Assembly: GCF_025766255.1 (NCBI RefSeq)
Contig: NW_026516675.1
Coordinates: 62,001-126,000, forward strand
From: Zychaea mexicana
Lineage: Eukaryota > Mucoromycota > Mucoromycetes > Mucorales > Lichtheimiaceae
Direction of reading: 5' to 3'
Length of the DNA stretch: 64,000 nucleotides
The position numbers and the translations under genes are program-made. Below, piece after piece: positions 22,786-33,787 of this stretch. How positions within the stretch are numbered: the stretch's first letter is position 1; each line of letters begins with the position of its first letter. A model generated the notes under the pieces. The model did not search any database. It was given only the letters and a program-made list of their open reading frames with translations, and was not told the DNA's origin.

Positions 22786-25700
22786 AATAATGATAATGTA
22801 CAATTTAATCATTTGTTCACATTTGCTGTTGACAAAATATCATTAGCAGGAGCAGCAAAGTTCGCTCTCGCTTTCATACATATGGGTGGATTGTAGTTTA
22901 CGGGACTATCTCGTATATTTATTGCAAGCGCGATGTATTCTTTAGCTGAAATGTAAACACCCTCCATGCATCAAAGCAGTATATTATGGATGTGATGCAT
23001 TTTCTGAAAGTATGGCAGTATGGTAACATGATAAACTTTGGTGAGGACGATCTTTGGGCCAGTGAAGTGTGATGTACGCGGCATTCGAAACGCGGTCATG
23101 CGCAAAACCAGCTTAGTTCGCATTGTGACCCACCGACTTATTGTTATTTCTTTTCGAACAAGAATGGAGACTATACACTCGATCGCGCAACAAACGAATC
23201 TCGCCACTTTACTAGGTCTTCATCTGGTATATATAAACTGACTTACCGTATGCTTACGTGGTTCTGCTCACTATGCCTTTTTTTCTTCCTATCCTCTTTC
23301 CTGGCATATAGGGTTTATCACTGTTTGGTAGTTTATCGACCTGCCCGGTCTACAACTTACCCATCTACTTTTTTGGCATTTGGGCCTATAATTACCACGA
23401 GTCGAACGCGCCCATCAAAACTGTAAGAAACAGGCCTAGAGAATAAGAAAGGAGTGGAGGAATTGAAAAAGTTAAGACGTCATTTGTAATGTAGTTTACA
23501 GGAGTACTTGCACTCAGCATAGTGCTTGATGTCCTTTGGTTCATCCTCCATGGCAGCCCACCCACTGACTCTGCCCGAAATCCCATTGACCGTGAGAGCG
23601 GATTCGTTTTTTGCATGGTGTAAGTTTTCGATCCTTTCTCCCACATATTTCTCTTTTTTTTGAACTTGTGAAGGAAGAATCGTATCCAGTTAGATAGGGA
23701 CAACAAATTCACTGAAGCAAACATGGCTTATGCATCCCTCTCTTTTCCTATATAGGATGAATATTATCAGCTTGATTGGCAAGGTAAAACGATCTTATCA
23801 CCTTTGAAAGTTGGCTCACACCTGGTATTATAAAAGGAGGAGAGGAAAGGTCTTGAAAGCTTATTTATTTGGTAAAAACTACATAGCCTATCACTGTGTT
23901 TGCCGGTATTAATACGATCCAAAGCCGTGGTGACTCGTTCCAAGTTGGAGGTAGTAGTACTTATTATAGTTTTGAGCATGGGATTTGGAAATCTTGAGGA
24001 GAAGAACAAGGGAAATGGAACTACCACACATCCTCTAGCATTTGCTGATATTACGTGCTCTATAATAGGCTGGTCAGATGCACCTGGTGCATTTCCTGGC
24101 GCATATCAAACTGTGCGAGATGGCAACAATGACGAGTTTGCATAAACATGCCCCGCTCCACTTTATTACTTTCATTCCTGCTTCCCTCTGTGTGATATAA
24201 AGCCTATATTTATATATACATTTTCTTATTTCTCTCCTAGCTTGCAAATGTTTTCTCCTTTTACGCTTTCTATTACTGCATGCATTTACCACAATATACA
24301 CGAAATATGAAAGACCGTAAAAAGACAAAGTTTTTTGTCAGCGAAAATTGGCGTATGGAATGGATGGGATATATGGATTAGAAATACAAAGTTGAAAACT
24401 TCTCCCATGAGCCACGTGTTGCTGTGGCCAATGCGAACTGGATTTAAGAGCATAGGCAAGTTAGCAGTACTGTTCGCATCGTATATATTCGCTAGTTGTC
24501 CGGTAACAGACTAGCAATGGCCGCTTGGCTAGCTTCATAAGGCGGAGCATCTCCAACGGCTGCCGCGCAAGCTGACCATGTGCAGGTTGCAAAAAAAAAA
24601 AAAACGTCATGCGTGTTTAGGTTAGCTCACAACGGCGGATACAGATTTTCCTTGTCTTTTGAAACGATCCCATGAGTTCGCTTGCAGAATAGATATTAAC
24701 TATTCTCCCGCTATTGCTCTCTTTGTACTTGAAGTTCGTAGATGGATTCACTTGGATAAAGCTATAAACATAGGTGTGCTTAATTATGGATCGTAGACTT
24801 TCTAATTGATATACCTAATAGTGCCTCCACGTTTAGGCACAAGAGCCCCACGAAGGATGTAATAATGAACCATCTAAATTTTGAGCGATCGATGTAAATG
24901 AGTACCTGGAACGTATAAACCCTTCCTCACATTGAGCACTAGTTTCAGCAAAAGAAAATGAAGATTTGATAGAGCAAAGTCTAAAATCTAGCTACTGTAC
25001 CTACCTGGGTAAGTCCAATATACGTCGCACCCACGAATCGTCTTTCGCTCCAGCGTTATAGCTTTGCACTGCGTAAAAACTGGACTAACTTGTATAACAT
25101 TAATGGGATATAAATAGTGCCAAACCAAAGAGTATGCCGCATGACTACCTGTCATTGAGAATATAATTATATAGAGGTGTCAGTATAGTCGATATCTGTT
25201 TCCAAAATGTAATGAACAAATGTCTGCGTGGCTTATCTTCACAATTACATCTCCCTACCCTTGCTTAAGTATAAGTTAGAGTGAAGAGTTGCTATTCCCT
25301 GAAGGTAGGATTGAAGCCGTTGATTGATTTTTGAGTGTGGAATTGCTCGCAAAGAGACGCTGTTGTACTTTATGATAGCAATGCATGTCTAATATCCGCA
25401 CCGTAAACTTCGATAATATATAGTGAGTGTTCTTCAATTGTTTTATACTTTCACATTTGAGTTCTACCGTTCCTTCCCATTCCTTAGCATTTATGTGCAA
25501 GTATCAACGTGATGAAACTCGTATTCTCCTTGGGTTTATAATTCGAAGGAGCTCAAATAAGATCTCTTCTTCCACAACGATGTTAGTAAAAGCATATGTC
25601 AATGGAACATCTTCACTGTCTGAAATTTACTCATCGGTGACCAACCCGAAGCAAGAAGTTTTTTTGTCATTTTTTTTGTTGTTGTTGCGGTTCCTCTTCC

Positions 25701-27712
25701 TCACTCTCATTGCGTAGTAAATAATCACAATCTCGTTGATAGTAGTAGAATGCAGTGCCTTAGACGGGTGAAAAATGGATTTCTTCAAAAATAAAGATCA
25801 ACCCTGGTGATAACCCGTAAAAGAACAAAAAGTCGCCTTCCTTATCCATGGCAGAAAAGCTGATATATACACCAAGATATGGCACTATTTTCATATAGTA
25901 ATAACTCATCGACCGTTATTTAAAAGACTTCAGATTTTCAGCTGTGAAACACATTCTTATCGGTATTGCATATGGTGTTATGCCCAGTCTTGTACTTTAT
26001 ACCAGAAAACAACAATTGCAGTTGCTGCACATTATATTATTAACCTTTCGGAGATTCGCTTGCTTGCTTGTGTCCAACATGGCCTGCACAGTAAAACCAT
26101 CATTCGACATCAGAGTAAATGGCACCTTCCTGCAGCATCTAAAAGAAGAAGCTCAACCCATTCAAGGGGCCACAGCGCTCGGAACTTTTTCATGCTGTTC
26201 AGACAGAATTGTCAGTTAAGTAAAAGCACATGCTGATGCACCCAGATACGTTTCAATGCAAGTGTCACAGTAAGGAATTTCATAAGCACTGTGATTTTTT
26301 CGGGCTTTCTTCTTATTTCGATGATGTAAAACCAGTTTTCTTTTAGGTTATACGCACAGGAATTGATGGAATCCCTTTTATGGTAAAAAACTAATTGTGG
26401 CTACTTGTTTTGAAGTATTCCACAAAAAGATTAATATGGAAAGTGAGGCGAAGTGGCGTATAAATTTCGGTAATCCATGTCGAAAATAGAAACCGGCTCG
26501 CGGAGAGAGTGAGTAGCCAAGAGAAACTCCGGTTTGTTCAATTGGACACCACAGCGCCGGTTCAAGGAACTTTATCGAGACAAGAGACGAGACAGGACAA
26601 GATAAAGAGGCATATCGTATCGCTGTACTGACGAGCGAAGAGGAAACAATGGAGCAGGATCCAGCTAATTTATTTGCTATATATTTTAATAGCTGTATGC
26701 ATAGGCATAATAAGGTTTACAAATTAATTCTTGTCAGGGGTATGATATGAGCAATTTAGTGGTAGATAAAGAGAGAGTCAGTTCATTAATTATCTTATAC
26801 TAGCGGATTGATTATATGTATGCAAAGAGGCTTATTTTAGGCGATCCTGCTTTCATGTCCATCTACACTGCATATATCATTTTATGGCATACAGTACTCA
26901 AAAGCAGGCTTCTGTTGTTGTTGCTGTTGTTGTTGTTTTGCAGATTTTGGTAAATGGGTCATCGCATTACCTCCTAAGCCTTATACCCTTTTCACTCACC
27001 CTTAATACGGCACCAGGGCGCCCTTTTTCTCCCACTTACCCTGAGAGAGAGAAAAAAAAGACTTTCTTGTTGTTCTCGTTGCTTCTTCTTATCATACATC
27101 GTACTAAAAATAAAAGTAAAATAAACAAAGAGCGGACGAACGGAGCATAACGGCCATGATCAAGTTAAAATGCATTGCGTGTTCGGTAGAAATGCGACAA
27201 AAAGGTTAGTGTACGTGATGCTTAATATGAGGTCCGTGCGTTTGCTGTTGGAAAGTGTATTTTCGCAGTGCGGTGAATGAAATTTAAAGCTGGAAAGAAA
27301 AAAGTCACGGGGATAGAGGAATATGCTGAAGTTGTTGTTGTCTTGGCAGTTGAGGAGAGTGTTAAGCGACCAGGAATGCGGTTGCTGCTTGGCAGCGGAA
27401 AGCAAAATCTCGGCTCTCGCATGGGACATACACGACAACGCATAATGTGGGGCGCTCGCTCTCTTTGGGCTAAGCTTACGCGCAAGGCAATGATGCAATC
27501 ACGCGACCTCCTATTTTTCTTTGTTAATAGTAATATGTGAAATGATAATAATAATGACCACAAATATCCTATTTTATTTTTAGAGTAAAGGGACTTTGTG
27601 GACCCGCCAAAAAAAGACATGGTGTGCAACCGTCGATCCCAATATTGAATTTATTTTTAGGAACACCACACTTGGGACTTGAAAAAAAAAAGAGTGCGGA
27701 GGTTTTGGAGAG

Positions 27713-27726
27713 AATATATATAAATA
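27713..27726 (+). promoter_or_regulatory. TATA box for the gene at 27855
   Basis: AATATATATAAATAC lies about 130 bases before the ATG. A pyrimidine-rich stretch follows, then a CTA-repeat leader. The position fits a core promoter with a leader of roughly 100 bases. Confidence 0.5.
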
Positions 27727-27822
27727 CAAGCCCTGGTCCTTGACTTTTCCTTTTTTTCTGGAAATCATCAGTTCACATACCACATACGCTCACAGTACAT
27801 AGCACTTTAACATACCACATAT

Positions 27823-27848
27823 TCTACTACTACTACTACTACTACTAC
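27823..27848 (+). repeat. CTA trinucleotide repeat in the 5' leader
   Basis: About eight tandem CTA units end seven bases before the ATG at 27855. They are non-coding and likely length-variable between strains. Confidence 0.85.
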
Positions 27849-27854
27849 ACACAC

Positions 27855-28373
27855 ATGTCTGTCCTCACTGCTTACCCACCCGTTACACTCACGCCATCCA
27901 TCTCTTCACCATCCGCCCCTGGCACCAAGCGAAAACGATCGGCGTCGCTGCACGTCCGCTTCTGCTCCGAAGCTCCTCAAGTCGAATACACTTACTCACA
28001 ATCCGACTACGATCGAAGCGGCCTCTTTCCAACAGTGACGCCCCAAGACATTGAAAACATCTACAATAGCCCAGTCATTCTTGCCGTGTCCTTCAACATG
28101 ATCACTACCAACACAACCACAACCACAACCACAACCACAAAAGCGCTATCCCAAAAACAAACCACCCCCATGCCCCCTCTCAAGCGGACCAAGCAACAGA
28201 AACCACCACGCTTGTCGATAGATACCAGCAACATCCACGGACCTTTGTTCTTCACCAGCATGACAACGAACCACCAGAAAAAGTCATTGATGATTCCGCC
28301 CATGACACCCATCGATCATCAAGAAGACAATGACGACGACCTCCTGCGGAAGAAGCACATCAGCAACGAGTGA
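27855..28373 (+). CDS. Small fungal protein with an RVxF-like phosphatase-docking motif
   Basis: A single exon of 172 residues. A Ser/Pro start is followed by a basic patch (TKRKRSA), then SLHVRFCSEAPQVEYTYS and QSDYDRSG. The pairing of a V-x-F motif with a downstream Y-DR sequence recurs in fungal proteins thought to dock protein phosphatase 1; here the motif is HVRF. A run of ten threonines encoded by ACA/ACC repeats sits mid-protein, with a second basic patch (PPLKRTKQQK) after it. No catalytic domain is visible. The upstream TATA box and leader support the start. The product could be a nuclear or phosphatase-regulatory protein; this is inference. Confidence 0.7.
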   Translation: MSVLTAYPPVTLTPSISSPSAPGTKRKRSASLHVRFCSEAPQVEYTYSQSDYDRSGLFPTVTPQDIENIYNSPVILAVSFNMITTNTTTTTTTTTKALSQKQTTPMPPLKRTKQQKPPRLSIDTSNIHGPLFFTSMTTNHQKKSLMIPPMTPIDHQEDNDDDLLRKKHISNE

Positions 28374-28478
28374 AGGAACAGAAAATACCAAATCCAACCG
28401 CAATATACTACTCTATACATATTACTCCTTTGTAGATAAATCCCTCAGTACATACATAAAAGGGTTCTTTTATATTAC

Positions 28479-28510
<32 letters not shown>

Positions 28511-28818
28511 ACTCTCTCGTGTTGTTCTTTTTGTCTCCTTGCTTTCGCCCTTTCTTCTCGCATCTCATTCCCTTGTTTCTCGCAATGTACATACATATAA
28601 AAGTTATTTTTGTCATCCCAGCTCGCATTCTCATTCTTACTGCTGCATAAATATACAAGTAAAACAACTCTACTAGAGCCATAAAGCGCCAATGGATACA
28701 CAATGATGACAGTGATGACATATGTAATATAGGATAACAAATTATAAACACAATGCATGCAAACAGACGGATATAGACACAAGCAAACAAATACGGATCA
28801 TCTATTCATCCTTCTTTT
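28374..28818. other. Convergent 3' spacer with a CT microsatellite
   Basis: Between two converging genes. It contains a pure CT tract at about 28480-28505 that must fall in the 3' UTR of the upstream gene. Nothing else is recognised. Confidence 0.6.
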
Positions 28819-29681
28819 TTAAGCAATGGCGCGCTTGACCAATGCTTGGAGCCCATCACTTTCCATAATAGCGCCCTGAAGACTCTTCAACGCATATTTG
28901 GCCAGCATATCCACCTCCACGTTGACTTTGTCGCCGATCTTCCGCAGCGGCATGACAACATGCTGCTGAGTGTGAGCGATCATCATGATTGTAAATGTCT
29001 GTGCAGCATCATCCACATCGCAAACAGTCAACGATGTACCATCCAGTGTAATGAACCCCTTGGGTATAATGAAACGCATCATGTCCTTGTCATCCGTATG
29101 AAACTTGAACCACAACGAATTTTCTTCTGGAGTGACCGAAACAACAGTGACGGCTGCATCCACATGACCCTGCACCATGTGTCCACCAAATCGCTTTTTG
29201 CTGTCCATCGCACGTTCCATATTGACCTTGCTGCCGACCTTGAGGTCACCTTATTATGCATGTGAATTGTAATATATTAGCGAAAAAAAACACCTTGGGC
29301 TAAAGAAGAGGACGTAGAGTATAATACCCAAGTTGGTTCGGCGTAAACTTTCAGGAGCAACGCCCACTTTGAACGTATCACGATCGAATTCGGTCACGGT
29401 AAGACAAGTTCCTGGTTATATCATACATATGGAAACAGGTTAGTCTATATGAGCTAGTTCCTGTACACTTGGAGAAAAAGGCCTTGTCTTTTTCATGACA
29501 TGGAGAGTGTATCCTGCTTGTTATTACCGTTGACAGCAATACTGTCACCAATGTGACAATCGTCCAAAATGTCAGCTGCGTCACCAATGGTAATGGTCCA
29601 GCCATTGCCTCCTGATTGACTCGAATCTTGTTCAACAACTGCTGTTACAGTACCAATTTTCTCGACCAGACCAGTAAACAT
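28819..29681 (-). CDS. RIB5: Riboflavin synthase, alpha chain
   Basis: It converts two 6,7-dimethyl-8-ribityllumazines to riboflavin plus the pyrimidinedione, the last step of riboflavin synthesis, in the cytosol as a homotrimer. Exons are 29681-29528, 29411-29328 and 29249-28819, giving 222 residues, normal for the family. The start MFTGLVEKIGTV is the family hallmark. The two internally repeated lumazine-binding barrels are visible: first NGTCLTVTEF with NLGDLKVGSKVNMER, then DGTSLTV with KIGDKVNVEVDMLAKY. GGHMVQGHVD is conserved. Introns are short (116 and 78 nt) with GT-AG ends. It converges with the small gene at 27855. The model is complete. Confidence 0.96.
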
Positions 29682-31280
29682 TTTTAGCGTAATTCCCGAG
29701 TGAAGAAAATAGGGTTGTCGAGAAAGGGCCGAGCGAGGGCAAGTTTAATCAAAAGTTCAGGTGCTCATCCGTGAAACGCCGCCCATTTAACCGCATCCGC
29801 CCGGGTAATTTCCCCCAAATGCTTATTGAGATACCCTATACACGACTTTTTCTTTTAGAATATAGAAACAGTCATTATTCAATTAGCAGATTATGCTAGC
29901 GCTGCAAAGGCGATATCAGACATGTAAATTTGCTTCTGATTGAGCTCACGGTAGACACCAGGAGGTACACAAAGTGTGTAAGTAACATGTCATTACCACA
30001 GTTACGAGTCCTCAGCAACATATGATCATGCTTTTCTGCAGAGGCTGCGATAGCTCTCTAGAGAAAGCAAGTACATGGTATCAGCTAGAACGTATGTCAG
30101 ATAGAGATCTCTAGAATACAATAATGCTCTCTTTCTCTCTGTGGATTTCGCCATCCTCTCCACAAGCGAATGTATTCTGACGCTGTCTATAAAACATAAC
30201 TTCTCCAGCTCGATTCAGTACATTTTCATGAGTAAATATGAACTGTTACGCGAGACTGCGTGAACTTATGAGTGGTGCGGAAACTGCGATGGAAAACAAA
30301 AATGTATTCTGAGGAGACGATGCGTTCCTTTTGGTATTTTTGAAGTGATGTATCTGAATAAAATAGGGTTTATGCATTTTAGAGTAACAAGCTTACATGA
30401 AATGTCAAACAGACCTTGTGATGATTGTCATTAATGCTATGTTTTCTTTGTTTGTCTTATATGCTTCACCTACTGAAATGTTTTTGTAAACACTCTATCT
30501 TTTCAAATGCATAGAACAATTGTCTGTTCTGATCTTTACTAGATTCGTCAAGTCAGAAAGAAGACATAACGGAGAACCACGGCATAATAGAATCCTCTTT
30601 TGATGATGCCAAAGCAGTATTAACTGAACATAGCGTCACCCGCGTTCTTTTATACTGCTAACGATGGGTTGGGTCTGCGTATGTTTCAAGGAGAAACAAA
30701 GAGAAATGATGAAACAACGTGCGGCAACAGCAAGGCCAAGCGGGAAAATTACCTTTGCAATCGTTTATAAACAAGTCTTGGCTGCACGTCGCAAAGAATT
30801 TCTTTGCTATACATGCAAGTACAACGTCGCCAGTGCCCTCGTCATCCGTCTACTTGCAACCATGGTGCTGCTCTGTATATAGAAAACTCAAAAGTGGTGT
30901 TAAAATTAGGTCAGAACCTACCTATTTTGGGTAATGGGTGTCCACTAATGTAGCATCTGCATTAAGGTTGGGCTGAGCCCACCCATCATCATCACTCGCA
31001 GCAGTAAATGTGCGTGTGTTACATCAACCATCAACAACAAGTGGCATCTTCTTGTGCTGTTGCTCTGAATGTCCAAGTGTGCAATACTGCAGTAACACAG
31101 GAGTTACGGCCAGTCCTAAACAAAGCACTGCTCTTTCGCTAAGCCCCGGAGACTCACAATACACACATCAGAAAAAGGAAAAAGAAACTCCATCGTTTAT
31201 TTTTTCGTTTCTTTTCCTCCACTTTTTCTTTTTGGCCTTACTTGTATATATTTGTTTTATATATTTTCTCTTCTGCTGGC
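29682..31280. other. Divergent spacer upstream of riboflavin synthase and the pseudokinase
   Basis: Both flanking genes start here. I see no TATA box near 29681. Just before 31281 the sequence is very T-rich (31190-31270) and in two frames encodes hydrophobic residues, so an upstream signal-peptide exon for the receptor-like gene could hide here. No other gene is recognised. Confidence 0.4.
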
Positions 31281-33787
31281 ATGGCTTGTGTCGGATTCAA
31301 TGATGGGGTCGTATTTGTGGTTCGTGGAGCCGGAGACGGTACAACAACACTCGATGTACAGTATGCATATAACAACAACACGATGCCGAGCCTTGCATCA
31401 CTGCCAGGCACCTTGATTAACAGAAGCTGGAGCAGCTTTGACCCAAGTGGAGGATGTGGATTCTACTATCCGTACTTGTATATGACCGGAAGGGGGACCG
31501 GCGGTATGTTTTTTGCTTTTCCTCTCAGGCTATTGTCTCGTATATATCCGTTATACTCCATCCTCACACAATAAGCAAACGCACACACCAGGTGGAAACT
31601 CGACGTTGATGGCACTCGCCCGCATCAATTTGTCCAACATCAATACGACATCTTCTGACTTCTCATACGATCTTTATAATATGCAATCAACTGAAAGCAG
31701 TACGACCGACGTTTATATGGATTTCAATACGGTTGCCCCGATACGTGTCGGAACCAGCAACGCTCAGACGTGTTATGCTCTGGGATACGGCGCTCGATTC
31801 CAAATTAGTTGCATCGTCAGTGGCACAGGCACAACCATTCCTGTAGGAGCGGAACCCACAGCTTCAGCGAATGGTGACCAGCTCTCCTTTATAAGCCATC
31901 CTGATCAAACGCAGCTATTTGTCCTCATGAAAACTGGTGAAGGACGGGACTATCAATTTAGTTCGGTCGATCCATCATCCGACGCTAAATCACCACTGAC
32001 CAATGTTACAACAACTTACACGTTCTCGGATAAAGCAATTCAACTGTCAGGAAAACTCGTACCTGTTGGTAGTAGCTCTACTGGTGCTACAGAAACCACA
32101 ACAGGAGGAGTTGATGCTTTGTTGATTCCTGACAGTGGCCAAGGATACGTACTTCGTCTGCAGGTATTCTATCAGAGACACATTGTTGAGTATTGTTTAT
32201 CAGAGCAACCTACGGATAGACATAAGGATAAAATATATACTCAAAATACCGAAACGGAAATCGTATATTGAACAATAGACCAGTGGCACTCAGATCAATT
32301 TGCGGAACCTGTCATTACCGGACGCTGCTGGCCTCGAGAATGCTCAAATGGCTGTTGATCCTTCAGGAACTCAAACCATCTATATGGTTGGCACGCCTCC
32401 TGGCAGCTCTGACCCAGTGGCTCGAATAGCATCTATAAGCGAGCTACAAGAAGTACCTTTGAACATCGACGGTAATAACGACACTGGAGACAATACGACG
32501 GATGGCGCTGTCACCAACAGCGACCGTTCCTCGAATAACACAGGTGCCATCGTCGGAGGAGTAGTTGGCGGTGTAGTGGGTCTTGCGCTTATAGTCTGCT
32601 TGCTCTGGTTTATTTTAAAGAAACGGCGCAAATCCCGTTCAACGGAATTCGAATCGATTGGTGAAAAAAGCCTGGCGTCGACTGCAGCAGCATGGCCGTT
32701 CATTGGCACGACCAGCGGATCGTCATCGATCAAGCAGTACGGAGATATCCGAAACGTGGCTCAGATACGACAGATGGATGTTTCATCCGCCGAGCTCGAA
32801 GCATTGGAACCAACATCGCCACTTGCAGATGGTGCCGTTGTTCTTGGCGGACTGTACCAATTCACCCGCGACCCTCCCATGTTCCTTGACGAGGAACAAA
32901 GCAGAGTTCCGAAATATGCTATGCGCAGTATCGTACACACTCCAGCTGGTAATAGCAAAAACTACACGCTACACTATTTTGTTAAGCAGGCCAAAAGTGC
33001 ATTTATTCGAAATGTTACAACGACATGCGCCATTGGCTCCGCTTCAAATCGCGTTATCCAGCACCGCGATGCGATAGCCATGGATCACAGCACTCGCCGC
33101 AGCGGACACCAATATCTCTGGATTACAGAACCATGTGTCCCACAGCAATCCCTCCACTATGTCCTTAGTGGCAGCGACAAGAGCATTGATGTCAGCGATT
33201 ACCCGTTCAAAGCCTGGTCTACCTACGCCATGCTCGATGCACTCAAGGACGTTCATGCTGCAAACTATGTTCATCTTGGGTTGACCTCATGGAGTTTCTA
33301 CTATGCAGATCCCGAAGCGATCTCTGATTGGCAAATAACCGGCTTTGACCAGACACATTGTGCTGGCGAACGAATCGCTGAGGCACGATTAAATCAATGG
33401 AGCGCACCCGAGCTTTTCGCTACGGCATCGAGTGATAATCGTCGCTGTTTCCGGCAAACAGCACAGCCAGCGTCCGATATTTGGTCTTTGGGATGCATCA
33501 TCTATACTCTAGCAACAGGTCGGAGCCTTACCATAGATCACAATCAGACTGCTCAGCTAAGCCGACGCGACCGTGACCAGCTTTTTATTCATGTAACAAG
33601 TGCTTGTAACGAAGCGGGTGCAGTGAACGAGAGCTATCGCACATTGCTCGAAGGCATGCTACAACCAGATCCAGCTAGACGAAGCACAGCTGCTAACTTG
33701 GCAGCTTATTGGAAGGAGGCCAACGGTCTTTACGATGATGATGAAGAGGAGAATAACGAGGCCGAAGAAAGTGTGGTTACACCTTAA
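31281..33787 (+). CDS. Single-pass membrane protein with a cytoplasmic pseudokinase domain
   Basis: Exons are 31281-31503, 31592-32163 and 32279-33787 (767 residues from this ATG). Residues 1-350 form a Gly/Ser/Thr-rich, beta-looking ectodomain with Cys pairs and several N-x-S/T sites. A transmembrane helix (~355-378, GGVVGGVVGLALIVCLLWF) ends in KKRRK, a stop-transfer signal. From ~450 the sequence follows a protein-kinase layout: a Lys in HYFVKQAKS, a catalytic-loop counterpart HLGLTSWSF, a DFG counterpart GFD, WSAPELF, SDIWSLGCIIYTLATG and a final Arg in MLQPDPARRS. The catalytic Asp, Lys and Asn of HRDLKxxN and the Mg-binding Asp are all replaced, so phosphotransfer is very unlikely. The C-terminal tail is acidic. 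A signal peptide is not found downstream of this ATG; the true start may lie in an upstream exon. I infer a surface sensor or scaffold. Confidence 0.85.

Larger units (their letters stand above)
22786..27854. other. Five-kilobase AT-rich spacer
   Basis: The longest stretch without a gene. All open frames here are short, lack family resemblance and change phase at random. I found no tRNA fold, no long direct or inverted repeat by eye and no transposase motif. The last ~150 bases are the promoter and 5' leader of the gene at 27855. Confidence 0.45.

Noticed and set aside
28061..28312. Antisense frame with a long valine run
   Set aside because: It is the reverse of the ACA/ACC threonine repeat in the gene at 27855.
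31010..31303. Hydrophobic plus-strand frame just before the pseudokinase
   Set aside because: Not joined in frame to the receptor exons as read; kept only as a hint that a signal-peptide exon may lie upstream.
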